This document shows, piece by piece, positions 30,970 through 42,165 of a stretch of DNA of 64,000 nucleotides (position 1 is its first letter; each line of letters opens with the position of its first letter). Under the pieces are notes generated by a model. It worked only from the letters and a program-made list of their open reading frames with translations, was not told where the DNA came from and did no database searches. Both the position numbers and the translations under genes were made by a program. This stretch comes from Aspidapion aeneum (lineage: Eukaryota > Arthropoda > Insecta > Coleoptera > Brentidae): NCBI GenBank assembly GCA_963576565.1, contig OY755042.1:7898372-7962371 (forward strand), written 5' to 3'.

Positions 30970-32715
30970 TGGCGTCTAGCCCATAGTGGGTTTTTTCAGT
31001 TGAAACGTACGCTTTACCCTCCTTTGTTAAAATTGGCACTACCTGCGTCGTCAGATTTTTGTCCGCCCGGTGGTTAAGGTTGATTGTCAACTCTAAAATA
31101 ATAAATAGGTTTTTTAAGTAAACTTTAAAAAAGCACTTAACCGTAATAGCTAATTGTTTACATTTTCTTTGTAATTTTGAATAAGGAATAAAAAAATATA
31201 TTTCTTCCATACATTTAATTTGTTAGCAAACGTACCAACATTTTTTATATATTTTTCCTTTTCAGAGAATTTTGAATATGAGTATTTGTTTAAAAGACTT
31301 ATTACATAAGGTGTAAAATATATCTATTTAAAGATTCTTGTTTCCATCGTTCGGATTTTCTCTTGTTTGGGAATTGCAAAGAAGGCAGCGAAGAGAAAAT
31401 CGCTACTTGTCAGCTAAAAAAAAATAGAACTAAGTTTAACGGACATTGAAGGATTTCTAATTTCTATAAATATATATGATATTTTCATAACCTTTAAATA
31501 AAGGTTACAGTTTTATAGATACCGTGGTAGTAAGACAGGCAAAATGTATCTTTTGACTTCTAATTTACCAATTTTTAAAATTATCATTTGCCTTCGCCTG
31601 GTTTATGGAAAACGGTGTAACTGATCTTTGGTAAATTGATCAGCCTTTGATTTTAATAGCACCCAAAGTTTTGAATAAACTTCTGCACATTTTTCTAACA
31701 ACTGGCTTTGTTTTCCGGATATGCCATTGCAAAATCATTCAAGCTAATAAATAAAAAAAATGTTTAAATATAGAATTTTAGTGTCGGCCGTTATAAAAAA
31801 GCGCAGTTTCGATCAAAAATAGCTTAAACGATGAGTAACAAGCTGAAATTTTGTAATAGGTTTATTTGGTCAAGACGCCCAATTTTTTTCTTTGCAAAAA
31901 TTCTTGAAAGTGATTCCTAAGAGAGTGCGCGGACGCAGAAATATTTCGAGCTTCGGACTGGCTAAATCAAGCCAATTTTGGGGACAATCTTGTCATTTAC
32001 TTTCAAACACATTTTTTAAATCACAGAAAAAAAAATCGGTTACTTATTCTTTACTGTTATTTTTTTTGTAATCTTGTAATTTATAAGAAGAAAAAAGTAA
32101 CCGAAAAGAATAGGTGACTATTAAAGACCCTTAAATTTATTGTACACTTAAAAAAACAAATTGTCTTGCACAATTTGTTGATAAATTTTGCACAATTGTA
32201 AAAAAAAGTTAAAAAATGGCGGGATGAACTGGTTTAATAATTTTCGCACAATTCTAGAAAAATTTAAAATCATCAATCAATTTTCAGCAATATCAATAAA
32301 ACTAAGAAATGCCTCCCAGCCTCCTCGAACAGGCGGAGCTGTCAAATTAATAGTTTGTAAAATCCGCCAAAAACTTTTTTATCCTTAATTCCATAAGACC
32401 CCAAACACAAATTTTACGAAAAGTTCAACATAGTTACAGGTTACCTCCTCTCCTGCTTAAATTTAATATACAAATTTATTAGTTGGAACACAAAAAAAAA
32501 TTAATCTTGGTTCACAGAAACTAATATACTTATAATATTTTTCAGCGAAGTCGGAGTATACATAAGTAATTCTGCCCAGCCCCCTCGAATAGTAGGGACT
32601 TATAAACTTTATAACATTTTAACATTGCATTGTTTTGGCAACTATAAAAGCGTGCCAAATTTGAAGTTGATCTGATACTTAGAAGTTAGTCAAATTTAAC
32701 TTAGAAAATGTGTAG
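30970..32715. other. intergenic, no gene recognised
   Basis: AT-rich. A CAGTGGCGTCTAGCCCA sequence at 30967 could be one end of another hAT-like element, but I found no partner. A TCGGTTACTTATTCTTTAC/TAAAGAATAGGTGAC-like inverted pair lies at about 32037-32125. No supported coding region. Confidence 0.35.
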
Positions 32716-32724
32716 GCGTCGGAC

Positions 32725-33695
32725 CAAGGTCTGTAGAGGATAGGTTGCCTGGTAACTCCAGGGTCGAAGCGGCGTGAGAGGTGACAGCGCATCACTTGGA
32801 GTGCCACGATTTGATTAAAGCGCTTTGTTTACATGTGTTTCCAAGAATTTTTATTTTTCGATGGTTTATTTTTCTCATTTGTGGTGTTTTTATCGGACTA
32901 TATTTATTTGAAAACTGTAAATACTTGTTTTGGTTTACTTATACGTTCTACTTGTAGTTATTTTAACGGACTAAAAGCTTCCCAAGGCATTGTTCCTTTG
33001 GGATATTTGGTGTAAGGTATGTTTTATATTTGAGTTAGTTGATGTATTTTATGAAAATTGTTATTAGAGACACTTTAAGAAAAATAACTAAACATATTGT
33101 TACGGGTTCTCCACAACAATTAAAACTCGCAAATGTCAAAAACAATACGTTAATTTATTTCGACAAATTATGTACAAAAACACGCACTTAAACTTACTAA
33201 TAACTTGCTAATAATTCACTACTTTAATCCGCCTATTAACTTCTCGTTAACATCTAGCGATCACTACCGTTGGTTATCTTTTACTGCCCGATGCACGACG
33301 TCCGGCCCTATATATAGGGTGTGCCTACTATTCGAGAATTTTCCATCCTTGTTCGATTCAGGATTTTACCACCCTTTTCTAGAACGCGGACCGTTCGCGA
33401 ACCAGTTTGTCATAGATAACGCAATTAAAACCTAGACTAAGAATACAACCATAAGATACGTCAACCTAATACTACACTAAACCTAAATAAATTCTAACTA
33501 TAAAATTTAAATAACTTAAATTTGTAACAATATTTACATTTAAATCAATAACGGAACACAAGAAACTTAAGGATTTACTACTATATTAAATGCTTTTTAT
33601 TTAAATGGGCACTCAGGGTGACGTCATTTCCCGCTTCAACAACTGACTCTGATTAGTCAGAAAGTTGCCAGGTAACCTATCCTCTACAGACCTTG
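32725..33695. mobile_element. MULE-like element in a LINE tail, carrying a solo LTR
   Basis: The ends CAAGGTCTGTAGAGGATAGG and its inverse are perfect for 22 bases, then CCTGG and AAC continue the match with two changes. An exact 9-bp duplication GCGTCGGAC lies at 32716-32724 and 33696-33704. The duplicated site is itself the conserved 3' end of the LINE family at 20566 and 61440. The interior has no transposase and includes a solo LTR (33098-33529), leaving about 540 bp of original element. Confidence 0.9.
33098..33529. repeat. solo LTR, Ty3/gypsy-like
   Basis: 432 bases starting TGTTACGGGTTCTCC and ending TTTGTAACA, with the 4-bp duplication ATAT on both sides (33094-33097, 33530-33533). 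A CCCTATATATAGGG sequence near 33301 could be its TATA region. No internal coding sequence is present, so this is an LTR left by recombination between the two LTRs of a full element. Confidence 0.8.
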
Positions 33696-33704
33696 GCGTC
33701 GGAC

Positions 33705-33745
33705 AACGTAGAAGAATGTTCTAAACCGACATAGTTGTAGTAAAT
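33705..33745 (+). repeat. LINE 3'-tail remnant
   Basis: AACGTAGAAGAATGTTCTAAACC followed by GACATAG and a degraded TAG tail matches the 3' ends at 21400-21436 and 62680-62717. With about 15 bases at 32711-32724 it is all that remains of a very short LINE insertion. Confidence 0.75.
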
Positions 33746-34266
33746 GCGTAGATATGTACCATATACACAGACATACAAAACTATAGACAGTTTTTATAAT
33801 TGTAAAAGTTAATTTTTAATAACAATTATCTTTAAAAAAAACTCTCAGGGTCTAAAGGAAGATTGAGCGAATCACACACACACTTTTTCTCAGTGTTTTC
33901 GAGCTGATTGCCGTCTAACGCAGCAGGTACCGAAGGGTTTTGTCTCTTCTCTGTGTTTGCTGTGCTCGGGTAGTAGTGTGGGGTAGGTTCCAGGCCTGGG
34001 TAGCTATTCTGGGTCTTGAACGATGTGATAGTTCTCATTACATGCTTTAGCTAATCGAAAGCTTTAAATTAGTTCCGAACCGTCAAGTGCTATGCGAAAA
34101 GACCTCGACGAACGATTCTACCGCGGAACGTTCAGTCGGTACGAGGCAGGAGAACAGAACAGTAAAATTCACTAACTCTGAAGAGCGGGCGACTATGCCA
34201 TTGGTTGAGACAAGTCATTTCGCACAACACGTGACCGTTTAGAGTTTGCTATTGGTCAAAGCGTGT

Positions 34267-34544
34267 CAAGGGCGGATCCAGAGGTGCTTCTCGGGGGGGG
34301 GGCACTTTAGGTGACATTCTCTGTTGGTAAAAAACGGTATCTATTTTTTTAAGCACCATTTTATTGAATTATTCAGTGGATATAATTTCGATGATAATAA
34401 CAATAGACACTTTCATGCGCCGCAGGCAAAAATTTTGAATGTGTATTAGCAAACACATTACTTTTTACTCATTTTTTGTATATTCAAAAAATTCTCGGGG
34501 GGGGGGCAAGTGCCCCTAGTGCCCCTCCCCGGGATCCGCCACTG
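34267..34544. mobile_element. hAT-like MITE with exact 8-bp target duplication
   Basis: The left end is CAAGGGCGGATCC and the right end GGATCCGCCACTG. The flanks AAGCGTGT (34259-34266 and 34545-34552) are identical. Poly-G runs lie just inside both ends. It has the same architecture as the elements at 15681 and 30607, but a different terminal sequence family. Confidence 0.9.
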
Positions 34545-34909
34545 AAGCGTGTGATGTGGATGGTCACATCATTCAGGACCCAGAATATAGCTACCCTGGC
34601 GACTAGGCACTTGAAGCGCCCTTTTCGCCAACCCCCGGTCATCACCCTTACTGCGTCCTTCCTTCGCTAAGGAATCTGTGCAAAGGCCCAGGATTGAAGG
34701 ATATGTGGATATATTTGTATTTTAATCTGAACGTACTCCTGGATAGCTATTTATTATTTAAGCATTTGAAATAATTTGACTTGAAAGTTGAAAACTTGAA
34801 CGATGTGACCATTCACATCATACGCTTTGACCAATAGCAAACTCTGAGTGGTCGCGTGTTGTGCAAAATTACTTGTCTCGGCCAATGGCATAGTCGCCCG
34901 GTCTTCATA

Positions 34910-35037
34910 CCCTGTTTCCACCAATGCATGTCCACCCTAATTCAAAAAACGTACCACGCGATGGGCCATGGATTTGCACCGAATTTAAATGCGTTTTTTG
35001 AATCGGGGTGGGCATGCATAGGTGGAAACCGTGTGTT
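34910..35037. mobile_element. short palindromic MITE, second copy
   Basis: ACCCTGTTTCCACCAATGCA and the inverse GGTGGAAACCGTGTG bound a 128-bp palindrome of the same family as 19741-19888, including the central CATGGATTTGCACCG. Confidence 0.8.
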
Positions 35038-35384
35038 AAAGTGTATTTCTAATCGTGTTCGCTGGTAGAGTTGCAATCCGATACGCGTGCTAGTCATATG
35101 GGAATCAATGTAACCATTTCTAGTGACGACCACCGTGTCCGCACGGTCCTTCGTGCTTGCAACCTGCAAACTCTGCGGCCCGTGCTGGCGTCCGTGCGGC
35201 GTACCAGACATGCGCAATTCCATCACCTAAATGATCGGTATCGGGAATAATCTCGATCGAGATGTTTTTGGCTATATCTGTCTCCTATATTGGTACGAGT
35301 AAAAGAAAGATGAACATATATTAAAGGTGCACTTGGGCGGCCGAAAGAAATACACATTCCCGAAAAATGTGGTTATGTCTGGAA

Positions 35385-35475
35385 TGATCTGGAATTTTCA
35401 TAAATATTGTCGATGTTTCAATTACGGTATATAAAGCGGCATGCAGAGCCCATTCAGCCAGTTGTAGAAATAAGA
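35385..35475 (+). promoter_or_regulatory. promoter-like segment with TATA box
   Basis: GGTATATAAAGCGGC (TATA near 35428) is followed about 28 bases later by CATTCAGCCAGTTG, an arthropod initiator-like sequence. Upstream lies CTGGAATGATCTGGAATTTTC, which contains GAA/TTC spacing loosely like heat-shock elements. It lies inside the foldback element, so it may be a promoter of a captured sequence or a former transposon. There is no attached reading frame. Confidence 0.3.
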
Positions 35476-35775
35476 GTGAGCTATAAACACATCAATGACG
35501 CATGCGCTAACCACAGCACGCACGCTGGCACGCAACACGATTAGAAATGGGCTAGTCCGTGACGACTGCCATGCTGGCGTTTACGTCGGCCCGCAAACAC
35601 GATTTGAAAAGTTCTTCTGCCCCGTACCGACAGACGGTTTCTCGATCGGATTGTAGGAGAAGCGAGGTCTTTTCGCATTGCACGTGACGACTCTGAGCCA
35701 ATTTAAAGCTTGTCATTGGCATGTGATGGGAACTATCGCATCGTTCAAGACACAGATTAGCTACCCTGGTCAGTC

Positions 35776-36098
35776 AAATCCTGGTCAGTAAAATTCACGG
35801 TAATTAAAATTAGCTTGAGTCAAATTGACACAGGGTTACCAAATTGACATTCCCCCTAGCGCCAAGCCAATGTCACTTGTCATTTACCAATTGTCATACA
35901 TAAACTGTGGTCATTATTTTTTTGTGTACAAAATTACAAAATTTCCTTACTTTTGAACAAATCTTATGAGACAAAAAGTTAAAAGAAACTTGTGTAAAAC
36001 TTTTTGAAGAAGTTTTATGAAACGCCGAAACCCCAGTTTACCCTCCATGGTACGTTATCTGTCTTTGTGTGTCTGTTCTTTTTAATTTAAGATAATAC
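35776..36098 (+). other. upstream region of the gene starting at 36099
   Basis: Contains CAAGCCAATGTCACTTGTC (a CCAAT-like box) about 220 bases before the ATG. A TTAATTTAAG just before the start could be a 5'-UTR acceptor. No TATA box is evident. The transcription start is not defined. Confidence 0.3.
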
Positions 36099-37023
36099 AT
36101 GGAGGCTTTAAATCAGAGCTCCCAAACTAATATGGAACCAGAACAGAGTTTCAGAATAATATTAAAAGATGCTCTATCGGAAGCCGACATCCAAAAGCGT
36201 CTCCGCAACGTGCCTCTTAAAGACTACAAACATCGTTTTGAAATTGTCACACTAGAGCTCATCTCAGAACAGAAAAGTCAAATGAGCAAGATAAGTTTTG
36301 AATCAGATTTTAATCATCTAAGAAACATACTTACCTCTGTGTCTGATGAAGTTATTCGGGATGTTTTAAATGCACTACCTCAAGTACCTGACAGACTCTT
36401 TATTGCTTTGAGTCTATTGCTTCACAAGAAAAAAAAACAACAAGTAAATAACAGAAAACGCAAAATTGAAGAAAATGGAGAAAAAATCAGCTTGTCACCT
36501 ATTAAAAAGCTCCATGAAAATAAAGACATCATAAGTTGTTCTGAAAGCAGTTCTTTAGATTCAGATCCAATCCATTTTTCTACTAATGAAGTTGAAATTG
36601 ACAATGGCAGTGAGACTTATTCTCCAGATTCTGAAGCCACTCTGAAGTACTCTGAGGAGATAAGGGATGAGTTATCGCCAAGCCTATTTTATGATGCCAA
36701 AGAAGATTTACCTGAAGACATTGGGCAGAATCAAGCCCAGGATCAGCTCCACAAGGTTGTAAAGGAACCAAAAAGTAAAGAGTCCATGAACAAAATAGAA
36801 AATCCTTGGGAAAATGCTGATGATTTGCTTACAGCTTTGACAAAGAAACATCACAATAACAACTACATTGGGTCTTCTAAGTTAATTTCAAATGACTTAC
36901 ATTTGTCGAATGTTAATGGGAGCTTAAGACCAATATCACCAAGTGATCCTTCAATCAAGATAACTATTTCTAGAGTTAGAGATGGGAGTTCGTTGCCATC
37001 CTTCAAGGTCAAGCAAACACCAG
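36099..37023 (+). CDS. acidic nuclear-type protein, possible RNF216-like, exon 1
   Basis: ATG 36099 opens 308 codons. Residues ~15-110 are predicted helical (FRIILKDALSEADIQKRL, ISEQKSQMSKISFESDF, VIRDVLNALPQVPDRLFIAL). A Lys/Arg-rich segment follows (HKKKKQQVNNRKRKIEE), like a nuclear localisation signal, and then a long Ser/Asp/Glu-rich disordered region (ISCSESSSLDSD). The exon ends at a GTAAGA donor (37024) in phase 1. Reading on into the intron stops after six codons, which supports the splice. Four more exons downstream join in phase. A candidate identity is the E3 ligase RNF216/TRIAD3, but its RING-type domain would lie outside the window. I cannot exclude an unrelated SUMO-binding nuclear protein. 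Confidence 0.85.
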
Positions 37024-37040
37024 GTAAGACCAAAGCATTT

Positions 37041-37454
37041 TAAACTATATTTTTATTTGGATAGTTTCTCAAAAGGGTTTGTTAAACAAATAATACTAAA
37101 CAAAGATAATCTTGAAAATAATGCAAAACTCAAGAAAAGCCAAGTAAGGAAAAATTTGAAAAAATGTAATTAAACAGTATCTGACAAAATTAGAGTGACT
37201 TTCTCATTTTTATTAGTATACCCAAGGGGTGGTCAGCTGCCCACAGTAGGTGTACAAAATTTTGTCTACAGCACTCAGGGGTAACTGCTCTTTACTGCTG
37301 CATGGGCCCCTGTGCCTCCCCTCAAACAATACAACAAAATAAAGTAATTAATATTTTGTATTAAATTTCTTGCTTATTCTATCTTTTCTAACTGCTAACA
37401 CATTTTAGTATGAATCAATGTTTGCTAGTTGCTTGGATCTTCTCTGGTTGCAAG
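37041..37454 (+). other. intron 1 start, nothing assigned
   Basis: Lys/Asn-rich frames here are AT-rich intron read in frame. No feature is recognised before the dispersed repeat at 37455. Confidence 0.4.
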
Positions 37455-37690
37455 TCAGATAGCAGGATGCATTATCCATATACATAATATTCCAATACCC
37501 ACGGTAACTGCCCACTTGTGGTCTTTAAGCAAAAAAGACCTGATTGGTTGCTTTCAAAGACATATATTATTTCCATATAGTACATATTATTGCAATACCT
37601 ACAGTACCTTACAATGCAGAATGCAAACATATTTGAAATAGTAATTTCAATGGGTATAAGTCTATCCTCTTTGCAGCCCTTAAGATAAAA
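37455..37690. repeat. dispersed repeat, inverted copy of 3150-3425
   Basis: The reverse complement matches 3150-3425 across AACCAATCAGG, the CAATACCTACAGTACC block and ATGGGTATAAGTCTATCC. It is unclassified. Confidence 0.6.
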
Positions 37691-37699
37691 TGTTTTATT

Positions 37700-38530
37700 T
37701 ATTTTAAAAACACGACATTTCGGTTAGTAAGTCTCTAACCATGATCAAGTGTAAACTAAACAATCTAGTCTTTAGGCTACTACTTATACTACTTGGTGTG
37801 CAGTCAGGTGTGACGGCCCGCCCCCTTTTTTAATCCTAAGACGCCTGTTTTCCTTAAGGAGTGGTTTCTATATGTTTGGTATGTCCGTGCATGGTTGATT
37901 GAAAACTTCTTTATTCTGCATTATAAACGCAGCTTCAATAAACTTTCGTTTTCGCCAATGTGACTCCTTATGTAAAACTTTAGCTTCTGACCACTGAATC
38001 CCGTGATCATTTGACCATGCATGATCTGCTAAACCGGATTTTTCAATATCCCCTACTTGGGTACTTTTCAGATGTTCATTTACTCTAACCTGAAGAGGGT
38101 GTTTCGTTTCACCTACATATGATTTACCACACTCACAGGGGATTTGGTAGATACATTCCTTATTATTTGAGGGATTTTCTGGTTTTGTTTTAGTTACAAA
38201 ACTTCTTATCATATTTCCGGAAGAAAATACTGTTTTTATATTATAGTGTTTAGCTATTCGTCTTATATTTTCTGAAATCCCTTGAACATATGGAATGTTA
38301 ATAACACCTAACCGATTATTATTTTGAGAATTTGGTACATTTAGTTTATTTTTAATTTTAAATATTGTTGAGTTTATTAATTTCTCGGAATAACCATTCT
38401 GTTGTAAGTCCTTTTTAATGTTTTTAATTTCTGTTGTTAATTCTTCATTATTACTACAAATATTTATGGCTCTTAAATACAAACTTCTTATAACTCCTTG
38501 TTTTGTAGCAACAGAATGATTAGACTTAAA
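37700..38530 (-). pseudogene. Penelope-like element, GIY-YIG endonuclease end
   Basis: A minus-strand frame (38482-37868, 204 codons) encodes the C-terminal part of a Penelope-like retroelement. A linker ends with PYVQGISENIRRIAKHYNIK, and a GIY-YIG-type nuclease follows (CIYQIPCECGKSYVGETKHP, then RVNEHL). The reverse transcriptase is missing because of 5' truncation. The 3' untranslated part at 37711-37750 carries a GGTTAG/CTAACC hairpin followed on the minus strand by GAAATGTCG, the tail seen in this family. An A-rich end is near 37700. Confidence 0.88.
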
Positions 38531-38775
38531 ATTGTGACCAGAAATATTTAAAAAATGTCAAGTTGCTATAAAATTAAAGGCAACACTGTGATTGTCTTAA
38601 ATAAAAGATGCTGACTGTATTTTCACAAAAAAAGAATGCACAGATAAAAGCAACTCAAAAATATGGCATGCCGTTTTTCAGAATTTTTCTTATTGCTGTC
38701 ATTATGCACATGATGAACAAATAGCTTGGAAATGTCACAAAAGTGTAACTGCCTATGACAAGGACTATGCAGCTT

Positions 38776-38836
38776 TTTTTAAGTTATATTAGTTTGAAAT
38801 TACTGTTAATGTGAACTAAATGATAATCCACTTGGC
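38776..38836. repeat. 60-bp direct repeat, second copy at 40797-40855
   Basis: TTTTTAAGTTATATTAGTTT ... AAATGATAATCCACTT occurs at both places with few changes, flanking the mariner-type element at 39148-40660 at a distance. It suggests a local segmental duplication before the insertion. Confidence 0.6.
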
Positions 38837-39147
38837 CCAAGGTTTTGTATACTTCAACGTAAATTTGTAACTTAAATAACTTTAAAACGGCTTAAATAGA
38901 TATTAACAAACGATATATTAAAATAAAAAAAAACAGGTCTTTCTTTCTGACAGAAAATACACAGGGCGTTCCCTTCAATTTAAGAGAGTTGCTGCCAAAA
39001 TCTGACATAAGGAATGATATTTGTGACTTCTGACATTGCCAAATGATAATATGGAGAAAATTATGCAACGTTTGTATTTGAAGCTTTTTTCTATCACCTA
39101 CATTAACCCCTGAAAAAGGCCATGCAAATATAATCAATGACCATGTA

Positions 39148-40660
39148 CAGCATGTCCCATTTTCGATGGGATTAAATGGGAAACTCTGTTATTATTAAAG
39201 ATATCGATTTTCTGATTGCACCTTACCGTGCTCTTTTTTTGAGCCGGTAAAAATGGTGCAATCAGATTTTTGCTATACCCCGTGGTTTTGCTAATACAGG
39301 GAGTGAAAAAATTGCATTTTTAATAATTCCTTGTATTTCGGTTATTTACCAAAATATTTTTATTCTGTAAAAACCTTTACATGGCAACTTTTTTAGAGCA
39401 AAATAATGACGTTGTCAACTTTTTTAAATATTGTTTAGTTTTTGAGATATGGTATTTCTCATAAAAAAATTAAATACGGACCTGGTTTTTTTTAATTGAT
39501 TTCATGTTATTATTATCTTAAAATGATAAAACTTTAATATTTTTTTAATTTAAGGTTAAAAAAAATATTTAATATTTCTAAAAAAAAATTAGTCCGAACC
39601 TGGAAATTTCCAATGTAAATATAAATTAAAAATTGCAAGACACACTAGTTGAACGATTTTTGATTTATCTGTTTTAAAACGTTAATTGAAAGATTAATAA
39701 ATAAAGTTAAAAATGTTAAGAAGTTACAAAAATATCATAGTAATTATTTGATAGCACAGCCACTCATAAAATTTACTTCAACATGGAAAAACAAAAGCGT
39801 GGAATTGACATTGTCATTTTACTTACTTGTCATTTTTGTAAATAAGTCAGTCAAAATTATTCTAAAATGGCTCGAAATCAACCATATCCAGATTTTGAAA
39901 AAAGTGATATGTTTGACTGCTTTATTCAAGCAACAAAGTTCCAATATCTAAACGGCAGAAATATTTTTATGCGCTAAGAAAAATTTGTCAAAAATGCCAA
40001 CAATGTCTTACACATAATCGCAATCAGTTTAAACATTTATATCACTAAATAAAATTAGTTATTAATTTTTGTAATTCATTATTTTTTTTGTTTTTGTCAT
40101 AGACTTTGTTTCATATAAATCTTTAAATTAAAGTAAAACCATTTTAATTTGCTTCAAAACATTTAAACTAAAAATCGTTCAACTAGCAATTTATGTTGAA
40201 AATTTCCAGGTTCAGACTAAAATTATTTTTTAAAATATTAATTATTTTTTTACCTGAATACAAAAAAATATTAATTTTTTATTATATTGTGATAATAATA
40301 GCATAAAACCAATCAAAATAATAATAAAAAAAATTCAGGTCCGTATTTAATTTTGTTATGATAATACCATATCTCAAAAACTAAACAATATTTTAAATTA
40401 TTTTCTTCTAAAAAAGTTGCCACATAAAAGTTTTTACAGAATAAAAATATCTTGCAAAGTAAACGAGACATAAGGAATTATTAAAAATGCAGTTTTTTCA
40501 AAAACTCCCTGTATTAGCGAAACTATGTGGTATAGCAAAAATCTGAATACACCTTTTTTAAGGTCTTGATAAAAGAGCACGGTAAGGTGCAATCAGAAAA
40601 TCAATATCTTTAATAATAACCGAGTTTCCCATGTAATCCCATCGAAAATGGGACACGCTG
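39148..40660. mobile_element. TA-flanked mariner-type element with small coding relic, copy 1
   Basis: TA (39146-39147 and 40661-40662) flanks CAGCATGTCCCATTTTCGAT and its near-inverse. The inverted ends extend for about 110 bases, to GCACGGTAAGGTGCAATCAG. The interior on the plus strand at about 39868-39976 encodes ARNQPYPDFEKSDMFDCFIQ followed by a stop, a relic shared with copy 2. The domain recalls the DUF4817-type helix-turn-helix module found with insect transposons; this is a tentative comparison. Confidence 0.82.
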
Positions 40661-40796
40661 TACATGGCGCTTTGCCTAAGTGAGGACCAAGCTTAATATT
40701 AAAAACTATCAACATTTTAAAACAAGTTACCTACAAGCAGGATGTCCTGGGGGAGGGCCAAAGTGGCAACGAACATCGAAATATTTTTTATTAGCG

Positions 40797-40855
40797 GTTT
40801 TTAAGTTATATTAGTTTTAAATTACTGTAAATGTGAACTAAATGATAATCCACTT
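40797..40855. repeat. direct repeat partner of 38776-38836
   Basis: See 38776-38836; the sequences agree from TTTTTAAGTTATATTAG to GATAATCCACTT. Confidence 0.6.
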
Positions 40856-41061
40856 CATGACTATCACTTTCGTCGAAAACGATACTTTCTCTAGCCATTG
40901 CTGCGCGGGCTAGGAAGGTAAAATTCACTTTTGTGTATAGTTAACTCCATCCAAGGTTCCTCAATCTTGAATTGTGCTCAAGGGCTGTTGGTTTTTGTGC
41001 TCTAATAACTGGGCTGTTAGGCCCTCAGAGCGATTTTGTAGCCCTTAATATGTTGACACCT

Positions 41062-41206
41062 GGACGTTTATTCTTGACGGCCCGTGACGTGAGGTGAGTG
41101 CTTTCCCTTCTGGATTCATTTCCCGTGAAAAAAGGTGGTGAAAGTATTCAAAGTGAAAATATCGCTCACCTCAACTCACCGGCAGTCAAGAATAAACGTC
41201 CTGTTC
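41062..41206. mobile_element. short hairpin MITE
   Basis: GGACGTTTATTCTTGAC ... GAGGTGAGTG is inverted as GCTCACCTCAACTCACC ... GTCAAGAATAAACGTCC. It is 145 bp, non-coding, and lies 120 bp before exon 2 of the gene at 36099. Confidence 0.7.
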
Positions 41207-41326
41207 CCCATTTTACTGGACAGATGGGTATCACTTTTGGCGTGGTAATTTTCTAAACTTTCTGACTTGTTTTAATTAACCTAACCCCTGTAATTTTAGC
41301 TTAGAAATTGTATTTTTATATTTTAG

Positions 41327-41941
41327 ATAATCTAAGTCACGATTCTACAAAACATGAAGTGGATGATGCAAGCCAAGATTTGACTGATATTACAAATATT
41401 AGTAACATTGTCAGTACTTCAACAGCTGCAATAAATGATCAAACAGACAAAACAGACCAAAAAAACTACAAACAACAATTAAATACATCCACATTTGGCG
41501 AAGGGAATAGTGCAAATAGAGATAATCACATAAAAGAAGAAAGTGCGAAAGAAAAATTAATATTACCATCAAATGGTTGTAAAAACAATAGTGCAAACCG
41601 AGACAAACAAATAAATGAAACACAACAACAACAAAGTGAAAGAGGACTTTCCTTGATCGATCTTACTCTAGGAAATCACACACGATCAAGATCAACTATG
41701 AACATTTTGGATAGGCTGCAGACAGCGGCTCCTCCTAGAGTCGCGTCTGATCAATCACATTACAACGACCCGTTTAACATTCACAATCATCTCCTTTTCA
41801 ATTCGAAACAGGCTGACGGAGAAATCAAGAAACGAAAAGAGGCTCCATCAACCGTTGTGAAGCCAGCATTCGCTCCCGCAACATTTGGTCGACCCATCGA
41901 ACTCAATGACGGCACAGAAAACCAATTTCAGACCAGATTCA
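41327..41941 (+). CDS. exon 2 of the gene at 36099, Asn/Gln/Ser-rich
   Basis: It begins after TATATTTTAG and completes the phase-1 codon from 37023. It encodes 205 residues of low-complexity, Asn/Gln/Lys-rich sequence with a short repeat (GNSANRDN and NNSANRDK, 33 residues apart) and a more ordered segment GLSLIDLTLGNHTRSRST; LIDLT there resembles a SUMO-interaction motif. The C-terminal part contains PAFAPATFGRPIELNDG. It ends at a GTAAGT donor (41942) in phase 1. Confidence 0.85.
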
Positions 41942-42165
41942 GTAAGTTACCGCATGTATTTTTTTGTTAACTAAGATATTTGTCGTTTTTGTAGGTTGTA
42001 GAAAAACGTTTTAAACAAAAAGTACAATATAATATCCTACAAAAATACTTTTATGATGGTCGAATCAGTTATGAGGTAGGTATTGTGTAGTTGCACGGGG
42101 TGGTCTCTACCTGTATAACCTGGAAAAGTTGGGGAATTTGTTACACTATCCAAAAGTCAGAAAAG

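Larger units (their letters stand above)
33990..35775. mobile_element. large foldback element
   Basis: 33990-34170 (GGGTAGCTATTCTGGGTCTT ... CAGTCGGTACGAGGCAG) is the diverged reverse complement of 35605-35775. Inside, 34190-34266 plus 34553-34580 is inverted at 34799-34898 (CCATTGGTTGAGACAAG / CTTGTCTCGGCCAATGG). A hAT MITE (34267-34544) and a palindromic MITE (34910-35037) are inserted. No transposase is visible. Confidence 0.65.

Noticed and set aside
30967..31100. A further hAT element starting CAGTGGCGTCTAGCC
   Set aside because: No inverse end or matching duplication was found downstream.
35385..35475. Heat-shock gene promoter
   Set aside because: The GAA/TTC spacing is irregular and no coding region follows; it is kept only as a weak promoter candidate.
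41411..41623. Minus-strand hydrophobic frame over exon 2
   Set aside because: It is the antisense of Asn/Gln/Lys-rich coding sequence, which typically reads as hydrophobic residues.
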